Part shown: positions 1-8,953 of the stretch, piece after piece
Position numbering within the stretch: position 1 is the stretch's first letter
Layout of the letters: every line of letters starts with the position of its first letter
From: Verrucomicrobiota bacterium
Lineage (GTDB): Bacteria > Verrucomicrobiota > Verrucomicrobiia > Limisphaerales > UBA8199
DNA length: 64,000 nt
Direction of reading: 5' to 3'
Assembly: GCA_003176045.1 (NCBI GenBank)
Contig: PSRM01000218.1
Coordinates: 28,177 to 92,176, forward strand
Translations under genes and position numbers: made by a program
The notes under the pieces: generated by a model
Told to the model about the DNA's origin: nothing
The model's database searches: none
The model's input: only the letters and a program-made list of their open reading frames with translations

Positions 1-1701
1 GCCCCGGCGGGCACTGGATCGACGACCCTCCAATTACAAAGCCTGCGTGGCATTCAGGCAAATAGCACGCTGAGCTTGACGCAGGTTTTAAATGGGGTGA
101 CCACGACTATAGCTGTGCCGCTTACGGGATACAACGACTCGAATAACTCTGTTACTTTTGCCGCTGCCCTGGCGCAATCATTCGACCCACAGTTTACGAC
201 CGTTACGGTGACGGCCAATGCCGGATACAACGTCGCCGCCACGCCGATCGCACTCTCGGCAGCCGATCCCGGGGCTTGGGGCAATAGTCTACAAGTAAAG
301 ATCAGAGCCAACTCGCGGGCAGTTTCCGCAGTCGCGAGTCTGGGAGATAGTGTGCCGGGCACCCACGATATGGTAATTCTGCGGTCAACAGCCGGTTTTT
401 ATGTTGGCGCCATTATTGAGTTCAATCTCGGCACGACGAAGTCCTATGCCAAAGTTACCAATGTTAATGGCAATCGAATCCAGGTCACGCCGGCGTTCGG
501 CGCTCTCACTGCTCTGAATCCGACCGGGATCCCGGCAACTATCGCGCGCACTTGCGAGTTTGATGTACTGGCGACTGACGGCACTGTGGCAGAGGCCTTC
601 CGGGGGCTGACTCTGGACGACACCACACCCTATTTTTACGCTACGACGATAGTAGGCAATTCACTGCTGCTCACCGTCCCCAAAAACGCCGCGCCTCCGC
701 CACTCTATCCGCGGGACAATGCCACGGCTGACCCGAGCACGATACCTATGGCGGGTGACGGACTCAATGTTCAGATGAACGGTGGGGCCGATGGCGGGGT
801 TCCTACTGCCCAGGATTATATCGGGGCGGACGGGGGACCGGGCCACCGGACCGGCATAGCTGCTCTGATGGACGTTGATCAGATCAGCATTATAGGGGCG
901 CCAGGATATACAGATCCAAACGTACAGGAAGCGCTGATCACACAATGCGAAACGTTGAAGTATCGCTTTGCAATTCTGGACCCGGCGCCCACCGCCACGA
1001 ACGGGCCGCCGGGCATTCCGGCCATCCAGGCACAGAGGGGGCAGTTCGATACCAAGTACGCCGCCATTTATTACCCGCGCGTCATTGTATATGATCCACT
1101 AACTGACAGTGACATTCCTGTACCGCCGAGTGGCCACATGGCTGGTATCTATGCCGCCACTGATGACAACCGGGGAGTGTGGAAAGCGCCGGCAAATGTC
1201 GTCATTCAAGGGATTGTAAGACTCGAAACAAAGCTCAGCAAAGGCGATCACGATATTCTCAATCCTGAACCAATGAATATCTGCGCGCTCCGCGATTTCA
1301 CCGCGCAAGAGCGTGGGCTTCGCGTTTACGGCGCACGCTGCATCACTAGTGACGCCGAGTGGAAATATATCAACATACGCCGGCTTTTCATCCTCCTTGA
1401 AGCGTCGCTCGATCAGGGCACCCAATGGGCCGTCTTTGAGCCGAATGACGAGCGATTGTGGGCGCGCTTGATCCAAAGCGTCTCAAGTTTCCTGACCACA
1501 ATCTGGCGTGAGGGTGGATTGATGGGAAGCAAGGCTGAGGAGGCGTTTTTCGTCAAGTGCGGATACGAAACGATGACCCAGGATGACATCGAGAACGGAC
1601 GCCTGATCATGGAGGTTGGGGTGGCCCCGGTGTTCCCGGCGGAGTTTGTCATCATCCGAATCGGCCAATGGGCAGGGGGTTCATCAGTGCAGGAAGTTTA
1701 A
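1..1701 (+). CDS. Contractile tail sheath protein 1 (eCIS), 5'-truncated by window edge
   Basis: Frame open from base 1; C-terminal sheath motifs such as PPSGHMAGIYAATDDNRGVWKAPAN and EVGVAPVFPAEFVIIRIGQW; followed directly by a tube gene. Confidence 0.93.
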   Translation, partial: APAGTGSTTLQLQSLRGIQANSTLSLTQVLNGVTTTIAVPLTGYNDSNNSVTFAAALAQSFDPQFTTVTVTANAGYNVAATPIALSAADPGAWGNSLQVKIRANSRAVSAVASLGDSVPGTHDMVILRSTAGFYVGAIIEFNLGTTKSYAKVTNVNGNRIQVTPAFGALTALNPTGIPATIARTCEFDVLATDGTVAEAFRGLTLDDTTPYFYATTIVGNSLLLTVPKNAAPPPLYPRDNATADPSTIPMAGDGLNVQMNGGADGGVPTAQDYIGADGGPGHRTGIAALMDVDQISIIGAPGYTDPNVQEALITQCETLKYRFAILDPAPTATNGPPGIPAIQAQRGQFDTKYAAIYYPRVIVYDPLTDSDIPVPPSGHMAGIYAATDDNRGVWKAPANVVIQGIVRLETKLSKGDHDILNPEPMNICALRDFTAQERGLRVYGARCITSDAEWKYINIRRLFILLEASLDQGTQWAVFEPNDERLWARLIQSVSSFLTTIWREGGLMGSKAEEAFFVKCGYETMTQDDIENGRLIMEVGVAPVFPAEFVIIRIGQWAGGSSVQEV

Positions 1702-1719
1702 TTCTGAAAGAAGAACATT

Positions 1720-2160
1720 ATGCCAGACCGTATAGATCCATACCGGGGTTACAATTTTAGAGTAGAACTAGCCAACGTACCAGATCCCGCAGCCGGGTTC
1801 CGTGAATGTTCGGGACTGACCCTAACGACTGACGCGGTCGATTACCGCGAAGGCAAGGACATACCGCTTACGGTTCGTAAGCTGACCGGCCTTCGAAAGC
1901 AGAACAACATCGTCCTCAAGCGCGGCATCACGCAGGCCCGAAAGGAGCTTTGGAATTGGTACAAGAATACGATCAATGGGGTGCAGGATCGGCGCGATGG
2001 CGCCATTGTGCTCCAGGATGAAGAACATAAAGACGTGCTACGCTGGAAGTTTGAAAACGGCTGGATTTGCAAATGGGAGGGCCCGTCGGTGAACGCGACA
2101 GGCAACGATGTGGCAATTGAAAGTATCGAAATCTGCCACGAAGGTCTTCTGCTGGTCTAG
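1720..2160 (+). CDS. Tail tube protein 1 (T4 gp19-like)
   Basis: DPYRGYNFRVEL...GFRECSGL...YREG...LKRGIT...WNWYK...DGAIVLQDE...AIESIEICHEGL, typical gp19-type tube. Confidence 0.92.
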   Translation: MPDRIDPYRGYNFRVELANVPDPAAGFRECSGLTLTTDAVDYREGKDIPLTVRKLTGLRKQNNIVLKRGITQARKELWNWYKNTINGVQDRRDGAIVLQDEEHKDVLRWKFENGWICKWEGPSVNATGNDVAIESIEICHEGLLLV

Positions 2161-2183
2161 TGCGGAACGAAAGGCCGGTATAG

Positions 2184-4571
2184 ATGCCGACATACGCGAC
2201 ACCAGGGGTCTATTTCGAGACCGCCGACCAGGACAACCAGGTCGTTCCCTCGATACGCACGGACGTCGCTGCGTTCGTTGGCATTGCTCAAAAGGGACCC
2301 GTCCAGCAACCTAGAGCTGTCCAATCGTGGAAACAATTTCAATCTGTTTTTGGAGAGTTCATTCCGAGTGGTTATCTCGCCTACGTTGCGAATGCATTCT
2401 TTCAAAATGGAGGGCAGAGAATGTATGCCATTCGCGTCGCCGCGCCCGCGGTGAGCACCACGCTGTTGGCTGCAGCCGTTCAGCCTGCCGATGGATTGAC
2501 GTCTCTAATCTTGAGCGCTCAGGGGTTTGCTGCGGGAGCATTGGTTACCATCCGGCAAGCTGCTGCCGCCACGGCGGTTGGCAGTCAACCCGCTGACCGC
2601 CTTTCATCCGTCGTGAACACAATCAACGGGTTCCCGCAGGGTGCGCTCGTCCACATCACCCAGACTGGGCCGCCCTTTGTGGGCGACTGGCATCGGGTAC
2701 AGGCAGTGGACGCTGCGGCGAACACACTTTACTGGGAGTCGCCGCTCTTGGGGACATTCAATTTGGCGAATCCAATTACGTTTGAAGCAGATCGTCAAGA
2801 GGATCGCCTGTTGAAGTCTGTGAATCTGGCCATGAACACGCTGACTTGGACCGATTCGCTGGTGCCGGCCTTCAATGTGAACCAGCCGATGCAATTCGAT
2901 AGCGGTGCCGCAGAAGCGCAAGGTACATTGTACGATGTGGCAGGCAACCCGACCTTGCTTGTTCAAGCCGCCAATGCGGGCACGTGGGGCGATGGCGTGG
3001 TGGTGGAGGTTTCCCAATCCAGCTTGGCGGCTACGCAGACTTCTTCCCAGCCACAGCCCGCCTCAGGGGCGTCGTCCTTCGTGCAATCGGTAGCTGGTTT
3101 TCTGAAATTCTCCCTTGTGAAGTTCTATCAGTCCAATCCTGCCATAAGCGGTTACCGGCTGGTTTCGGATGTCGATCCTATCGCCAAGACCCTGATGTGG
3201 GACAAGCCATTGCCGGCCGCACTTAACCTGGCGCAGCCAATTTTCTTCGAGACGCTTGAGTTCTCGCTTGCGGTCTTTTTGAAAGGCAGACTGATGGAGA
3301 TATTTCCCGGGCTTTCGCTCGTGGGCGACCATATTCGCTATGTAGACAGCGTCATTAACGGACCGCCGACCTCGAAATATCCGGCCACGGCGGCAGGGTT
3401 GCCATCGCAATACATCAGGGTGGATGATCTCAAATCCATTACGCCTTACCCCGACAACCTTCCGGACGTGCAGTCACCCCAATTGGTGCAGGGCAGGCTG
3501 CAACTACGGGGTGGCCGGGATGGAATTGCCGCGCTCCAGCCAATGGATTTCACTGGGGATCCTGCTGCAGGAGAAAAACGGGGTCTTCGAGCCTTGGAGG
3601 ACGTGGAGGAAATCTCAATTGTCGCCGTGCCTGACATTCTGATTGAACCGGTATCGCCAGCCCTCTATGCACCCGCAGTTCCACCGAGATTAGATCCCTG
3701 CTTGCCGTGTCCGGCCCCAACAGCGTCAGCGTTTCCGTTTTCGCCGCCGCCGAGTGAATCGGCGCCCCGGTTTTCGTTATCCGACATATTCCAGGTGCAA
3801 CAAGCGTTGGTAGAGCATTGCGAAGCAATGCAGTTCCGATTTGCCGTTGTGGATCCGCCGGATTTTTCAGGCGCCAAGCAGCATGTTGACTTCGCCGAGA
3901 TTCAAACCTGGCGCCGCGGATTCGACACAGAATTTGCGGCGCTTTATTTCCCATGGATTTTGGTGCGCGACCCTTTGCAATTGGGTGGCCAGGTCGTCCG
4001 CAGAATTCCACCAAGTGGGCACGTTGCGGGTGTTTATGCAAACACGGATTTGACTGAAGGAGTCTTCAAGGCGCCAGCCAACGCCATTCTGCAATGGGCG
4101 CAAGATATGACAACCGAAGTCAGCGTCGACATGCAAGGGATTCTAAATCCTATTGGGGTTAATTGCTTGCGCGCCTTCCCGGGCCGTGGCCTCCGCGTCT
4201 ATGGCGCGCGGACGATGTCGAGTGATACTAGTTGGCGCTTTGTGAACGTGCGACGGCTGATGTGCATGATTGAACACGCGCTGGTGTTGTCGTTGCAATG
4301 GGCCGCTTTCGAGCCAAACAATATTTATCTCTGGCACTCCGTCACCGTCTCCATCAGCGGGTTCCTGGAAACCATTTGGAAGCAGGGCGGCCTGGCGGGA
4401 AACACGGCCGAGGAATCATTCTACGTAAAGTGCGACGCGACGAACAATCCAATGGCGATCACGGAGGATGGGCAGTTAATTATCGAAGTGGGGGTGGCGC
4501 CCATTTCGCCCGCTGAGTTCGTCGTGTTCCGCATAGGCCGGACCCATGACACGTTGGAGATCTCGGAATAA
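2184..4571 (+). CDS. Contractile tail sheath protein 2 with large internal repeat-bearing insertion
   Basis: YATPGVYFE N-terminus, PPSGHVAGVYANTDLTEGVFKAPAN and EVGVAPISPAEFVVFRIG C-terminus; 795 aa, longer than sheath 1. Confidence 0.93.
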   Translation: MPTYATPGVYFETADQDNQVVPSIRTDVAAFVGIAQKGPVQQPRAVQSWKQFQSVFGEFIPSGYLAYVANAFFQNGGQRMYAIRVAAPAVSTTLLAAAVQPADGLTSLILSAQGFAAGALVTIRQAAAATAVGSQPADRLSSVVNTINGFPQGALVHITQTGPPFVGDWHRVQAVDAAANTLYWESPLLGTFNLANPITFEADRQEDRLLKSVNLAMNTLTWTDSLVPAFNVNQPMQFDSGAAEAQGTLYDVAGNPTLLVQAANAGTWGDGVVVEVSQSSLAATQTSSQPQPASGASSFVQSVAGFLKFSLVKFYQSNPAISGYRLVSDVDPIAKTLMWDKPLPAALNLAQPIFFETLEFSLAVFLKGRLMEIFPGLSLVGDHIRYVDSVINGPPTSKYPATAAGLPSQYIRVDDLKSITPYPDNLPDVQSPQLVQGRLQLRGGRDGIAALQPMDFTGDPAAGEKRGLRALEDVEEISIVAVPDILIEPVSPALYAPAVPPRLDPCLPCPAPTASAFPFSPPPSESAPRFSLSDIFQVQQALVEHCEAMQFRFAVVDPPDFSGAKQHVDFAEIQTWRRGFDTEFAALYFPWILVRDPLQLGGQVVRRIPPSGHVAGVYANTDLTEGVFKAPANAILQWAQDMTTEVSVDMQGILNPIGVNCLRAFPGRGLRVYGARTMSSDTSWRFVNVRRLMCMIEHALVLSLQWAAFEPNNIYLWHSVTVSISGFLETIWKQGGLAGNTAEESFYVKCDATNNPMAITEDGQLIIEVGVAPISPAEFVVFRIGRTHDTLEISE

Positions 4572-4583
4572 GGAGCGAAGCGT

Positions 4584-5060
4584 ATGAGCGACGGCCTGCG
4601 TGTGGATCCATACCGCGCCTTTAATTTTCTCATCACGTTGATTGATTCTACAAGCGTGTTAAGCGCGGCCGTCAGTTCCATCCAAACGGTCGCGCAGGGA
4701 GGGTTCAGCGAGTGCAGCGGACTGGAAATGAGCCTGGATATCGAGGAATACAGGGAAGGGGGGAATAACGGGACCTTGCTGAGATTTCCCTCCCGCACAA
4801 AATGGGGCAACCTGCGCTTCAAGCGGGGTATCGCCATTAGTGATGATCTATGGAATTGGCACTATAGCTTTGCAATAGGGCAGGTGCGCCGTCGCGACGG
4901 GGTCGTGGTTTTGCAGGATGAGCAGCACAATCCCGTTAAAGTGTGGTCGTTTTCGCGTGGCCTGCCCGTGAAATGGACCGGACCCGCTATGAACGCAATG
5001 CAGAACCAGGTCGCGATTGAGGAGATAGAAATCGCGCACGAAGGTTTGAAACTTCTATGA
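4584..5060 (+). CDS. Tail tube protein 2 (gp19-like)
   Basis: DPYRAFNFLITL...GFSECSGLEMSLDIEEYREGG...FKRGIA...IEEIEIAHEGL; paralogous to 1720-2160. Confidence 0.92.
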   Translation: MSDGLRVDPYRAFNFLITLIDSTSVLSAAVSSIQTVAQGGFSECSGLEMSLDIEEYREGGNNGTLLRFPSRTKWGNLRFKRGIAISDDLWNWHYSFAIGQVRRRDGVVVLQDEQHNPVKVWSFSRGLPVKWTGPAMNAMQNQVAIEEIEIAHEGLKLL

Positions 5061-5100
5061 CACGGCTCCAAGGCGCAGCCCGAATCTTGTAATCAAATCC

Positions 5101-5289
5101 ATGGATGTGCGAATCAATGAGGTTCAAAGCCGTGTTCAGGCGGCGGATTCACACGCATTACTGGATCCGCAAGTGATGCGAGAGATTGTGCGTCAGTGCC
5201 TACGCGCGTTGAAGGAAGAGCAAGAGCAGGAAAAATACATGGCACAAGAGCGCAAACTGGCCTCCGGCATCTCTTCCGAGAGCCACTAG
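5101..5289 (+). CDS. Small eCIS protein, DUF5908-like
   Basis: 62-aa MDVRINEVQSRV...; position between tube and LysM gene as in other eCIS loci. Confidence 0.6.
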   Translation: MDVRINEVQSRVQAADSHALLDPQVMREIVRQCLRALKEEQEQEKYMAQERKLASGISSESH

Positions 5290-5304
5290 TCCCAATAATG
5301 GAAT

Positions 5305-6009
5305 ATGGCAAAACCTCTAAAAGCGACCTTTCAGACGGTGGACGAAAACGGAAATTTGGGCGAGCCGTTGCCGGTCAATTTCAATCCCACTGAGTACACC
5401 TTGAATAAGGGCGCGCAAATCGCCGAGATAACCATTCCCGGGCTGGACTCGCCGCTTCTCCAGTTTGTGCGAGGCCAGACCGAATCGCTTTCCCTGGACC
5501 TGTTCTTCGACACGACGGAATCTGGCATGGACGACACAGCGATTTCAGTGACCTCGCTGACGGACAAATTTTACAAGCTGGTCAAGATGAATGGGACCAG
5601 TCATGCGCCGCCGATCTGTTTCTTTGCCTGGGGTGAGGACTTCCCTGGACGGCGCAATTACGGCTCGGCGGGTAGCCAGCAACGGCACGGGTTCAAGTGC
5701 GTGGTCGAAAGCGTCAGGCAGCGATTCACCCTGTTCAGCCCGCAGGGAGTTCCGTTGCGGGCGACCTTGACCATATCGCTTAGAGAATACAAGACCCTCA
5801 AGGAACAAATTGACGAATTAAACCTCTCCTCCCCCGACCGCACCCATTCTCATGTGGTGCAAGTTGGTGAAACGATCAACCAGATTTCCGCCAATATCTA
5901 CAACGACTCTACTCAGTGGCGCGCAATCGCCATCGCCAACAGCCTCACCGATCCTCTGGATTTGCATCCGGGAACCGTTCTGGTGATTCCGCCCCTGGCG
6001 GCGGCCTGA
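5305..6009 (+). CDS. eCIS LysM-containing baseplate/tube-cap protein
   Basis: C-terminal LysM-like HVVQVGETINQISANIYNDSTQWRAIAIANSLTDPLDLHPGTVLVIPP; N-terminal eCIS-type domain with NFNPTEYTLNKG. Confidence 0.87.
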   Translation: MAKPLKATFQTVDENGNLGEPLPVNFNPTEYTLNKGAQIAEITIPGLDSPLLQFVRGQTESLSLDLFFDTTESGMDDTAISVTSLTDKFYKLVKMNGTSHAPPICFFAWGEDFPGRRNYGSAGSQQRHGFKCVVESVRQRFTLFSPQGVPLRATLTISLREYKTLKEQIDELNLSSPDRTHSHVVQVGETINQISANIYNDSTQWRAIAIANSLTDPLDLHPGTVLVIPPLAAA

Positions 6010-6015
6010 GAACCC

Positions 6016-7260
6016 GTGACACAGGCACCGATCCCAATTCATAGCGCAAAAGAGACGTTTTACGTCCCAACTGTGGAGATTTACATCCGGGGCAAAGAGC
6101 TGCCGGACAGCATCATCAAAGACGTTCTGCAGGTGACTTACAAAGATAGCATCAATGAAATCGATTCGTTTACGATCGAAATTAACAATTGGGACGCGAC
6201 TACTCGCACCTTCAAGTTCGTGCCTCCATTGAAGGCAAATGGGCAGGATTTCACTGGAATATTCGATCCCGGGACGGCCATAGAGATTTCGATGGGTTAC
6301 GGCAAAAAAAATCTGCGCCGGATGATGAAGGGCCAAATAACCTCGCTGGCGCCGAAGTTTAATGAATCGGGCGCGCCCAGTTTGACCGTTGGCGGGCTTA
6401 ATGAGTTGCACCAGTTTCGCACGGAACAACACACCCGTTCGTGGCAGGATGGACAGTTCACCGACACGAAGATCGCAACTGAATTGTGCAAGGCGCCTTT
6501 AAAAAAGGGACAAGCGGGCCTGGGCATAGATATCGAAACCAATCCTGCACCCGATGAAGCGGCCGAAACGTTCGTGTTCATGAATAATCAGTACGACGTG
6601 GTCTTCCTGCTGGAGCGGGCACGCCGGCACGGTTACGAGATTTATATTAAGAACGGCATCGGCAGCAAGAAGCCGCGCCTTTATTTTGGTCTGTCGGAGA
6701 ACCGAGCCTTGGCGCCGGTGTATCAATTGGAATGGGGAAAGTCCTTGATCAACTTCCGGCCCACGCTGACAACAGCCAAGCAAGTTTCCACTGTCACCGT
6801 CCGGGGCTGGGACCGAAAGAGCAACAGCGCCATCGAAGCGAGTTACACTCTGGAGGAGCTTTGGAAGAAGCAAAACAAATCCGCCAGGGAGATCCAACGG
6901 CAGAGGCAGATCGCTAAGGCGTTTGGGAACCGGACCGAAGTCGTGACAGACAAGCCAGTGCACACGAAACAGGAGGCAAAAGACCTGGCACGTTCCATTC
7001 TGGAGAAGCAAAACAAGAACCTAGTCGAAGGCACCGGTTCAACAGTTGGGTTGCCGGATTTGCGCGCCGGTTGTGCTCTGCAGATCGTCGGATTTGGTCT
7101 CAAAAGCGACGGGACAGGAAAACTCGTAGGAGCGAGCAGCGATTTCGATGGAAATTACTATGTGACCGAGACGACGCACACCATCGGGGGGGACGGTTAT
7201 CGCACCGAGTTTTCGGCCCGTCGTGAGGGAGAGATCGGCAACTCGACCGCGAGCGCTTAA
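6016..7260 (+). CDS. Phage late control gpD / VgrG N-terminal-like hub protein
   Basis: gpD-like sequence (IEISMGYGKK..., GNYYVTETTHTIGGDGYRTEFSARR). Confidence 0.85.
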   Translation: MTQAPIPIHSAKETFYVPTVEIYIRGKELPDSIIKDVLQVTYKDSINEIDSFTIEINNWDATTRTFKFVPPLKANGQDFTGIFDPGTAIEISMGYGKKNLRRMMKGQITSLAPKFNESGAPSLTVGGLNELHQFRTEQHTRSWQDGQFTDTKIATELCKAPLKKGQAGLGIDIETNPAPDEAAETFVFMNNQYDVVFLLERARRHGYEIYIKNGIGSKKPRLYFGLSENRALAPVYQLEWGKSLINFRPTLTTAKQVSTVTVRGWDRKSNSAIEASYTLEELWKKQNKSAREIQRQRQIAKAFGNRTEVVTDKPVHTKQEAKDLARSILEKQNKNLVEGTGSTVGLPDLRAGCALQIVGFGLKSDGTGKLVGASSDFDGNYYVTETTHTIGGDGYRTEFSARREGEIGNSTASA

Positions 7261-7270
7261 GCGATTGATT

Positions 7271-7804
7271 ATGGGACAGATGAGAGGAGTCGTGAACGGC
7301 CAGGTCGTTAGTGTCAGTGACCCGGATAATCAGGGGCGTGTGCAGGTCAGTTTGCCTTTTATGGGCGGGCAGAACGAAAGCTACTGGGCACCCGTAGCCA
7401 CGTTAATGTCGGGAGGCGGACGCGGCTCATGGTTCATGCCCGAAGTCGGGGATGAGGTGCTTGTCGCCTTCAATCAGGACGACGTCGCCCATCCATTTAT
7501 CATCGGATTCCTTTGGAATGGCAAGGACAACCCTCCTGAAACAGATCCGAAGAACCGAGTGATCCTCACACCAGGCGGCCACACCATTCGATTCGAAGAC
7601 GGTGTCCAATCTCCCAAAGTGGTAATCCGATCCAAAAAACAGTCGGCCATCACATTCACCGATGGTCCCGGCCCAACGAAAATTGAGATCAGTTCCAGCG
7701 GCGGGCTGACAATTGAATTGGACGACGCCGGTAAAGGGTCGATCAAGTTGCTGGGTGGTGGTCGCATTTTTGAAATGAGCGATGACATGGTCCGGATATC
7801 CTGA
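7271..7804 (+). CDS. Baseplate spike protein (gpV/gp5 OB-fold plus beta-helix)
   Basis: GVVNGQVVSVSDPDNQGRVQVSLPFMGGQNESYWAPVATLMSGGGRGSWFMPEVGDEVLVAF; ATG at 7271 preferred over upstream 7223 start that overlaps gpD. Confidence 0.88.
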   Translation: MGQMRGVVNGQVVSVSDPDNQGRVQVSLPFMGGQNESYWAPVATLMSGGGRGSWFMPEVGDEVLVAFNQDDVAHPFIIGFLWNGKDNPPETDPKNRVILTPGGHTIRFEDGVQSPKVVIRSKKQSAITFTDGPGPTKIEISSSGGLTIELDDAGKGSIKLLGGGRIFEMSDDMVRIS

Positions 7805-8532
7805 TGCCTCAAGTCCTCACGACAAATGCGCTGATTGTGTGTCCTCACGGAGGTATCGGAAAGAGTGTGCCTACGGACCCCAAATGGAGCGTCAATGATG
7901 GCCCGGTTCTTCTGGACGGTGATGCCGGCACATTAAGCTGCGTGTTTCCCGTGCCGTGCATCGGCTACAACCTGAAATCCATGAAATTAAATGCGACACA
8001 GGTGGACCGCCGAAATGTGATGTTGGTGACCGACTTCACGCAAAGTTTTACGGGTTTTCCGCTCGTCATAACCGAGATGCACCAGGTTTACGACGACAGC
8101 ACACCGACGCCCATCCCAAACGGCGGAACCGTTCCTGCGACGCCGCCGCAATTACAAGAGAACGATACGCCCACAGTCACGGCAGCGCCGCCAGTTTTGG
8201 CATTCAGCCAGGGGGCTTACTCGAACACGGGCCAACCTGTGACGCTCCCCATGAGTTTTTCGCTCTTCTCGCAGTTCCCAAACCGGTGGATACTGACGAT
8301 ACTAAGTCAACCAACCAATTCCTACGCTGACATTACAAACGGCCTCCTCCCCAACATCGCTGTGGCCCCTGCGGGAGGAGACTGGCCAAATCCTGCACTC
8401 ACAGTGGAAGTTACGTTGCAAGGCTCATTTCTGTTTACGTTGCCAATCGGCAACTATTACTTCGTTCTCGCCGCCATCAACGTCCGCGGCCTCTCCTCAT
8501 ACGCTCAAGTCGTGCTGACTATCACCGCTTAA
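7804..8532 (+). CDS. PAAR-like tip protein
   Basis: N-terminal MPQVLTTNALIVCPHGGIGKSVPTDPKWSVNDGPVLLDGDAG; position between spike and gp25. Confidence 0.6.
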   Translation: MPQVLTTNALIVCPHGGIGKSVPTDPKWSVNDGPVLLDGDAGTLSCVFPVPCIGYNLKSMKLNATQVDRRNVMLVTDFTQSFTGFPLVITEMHQVYDDSTPTPIPNGGTVPATPPQLQENDTPTVTAAPPVLAFSQGAYSNTGQPVTLPMSFSLFSQFPNRWILTILSQPTNSYADITNGLLPNIAVAPAGGDWPNPALTVEVTLQGSFLFTLPIGNYYFVLAAINVRGLSSYAQVVLTITA

Positions 8533-8539
8533 CTGAAAG

Positions 8540-8950
8540 ATGCTTGTTCCCACCCGCAATTTTCTAGGAATCGGTTGGAAGTTTCCGGTGCGGCCTGCCC
8601 CTGGCGGCGGCTTTGCGTGGTCGGCAGGTGAGCAAAGCGTGCAGGAAGCGATCTGGATTCTGCTCGGCACAGCGCGAGGGGAGCGGCAAATGTTGCCCCG
8701 GTTCGGTTGCGGCATCCACGACCTGGTCTTCGCCCCAAACACCCCGGCCACACGTGGGAATATCCAGCATTTGGTCAAGGACGCGCTCACCGAGTGGGAG
8801 CCTCGCATTGACGTGCTGGATGTAAGCGTGAGCTCCGCGCCCGGAGAAGACAATACGATGTTGATCCGAGTCGATTACCGCATCCGATCCAACAACGCTT
8901 TCGGCAACCTGGTGTATCCGTTTTACATTTCGCAAGGAGTAGGGAGCTAG
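8540..8950 (+). CDS. gp25-like baseplate wedge protein
   Basis: GIGWKFPV...EQSVQEAIWILLGTARGERQMLPRFGCGIHDLVFAPN, GPW_gp25 hallmark. Confidence 0.93.
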   Translation: MLVPTRNFLGIGWKFPVRPAPGGGFAWSAGEQSVQEAIWILLGTARGERQMLPRFGCGIHDLVFAPNTPATRGNIQHLVKDALTEWEPRIDVLDVSVSSAPGEDNTMLIRVDYRIRSNNAFGNLVYPFYISQGVGS

Positions 8951-8953
8951 TTT

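Noticed and set aside
1099-1476. Antisense ORFs across the eCIS and que operons
   Set aside because: They overlap strongly supported genes on the opposite strand and show no domain motifs; typical GC-rich shadow ORFs.
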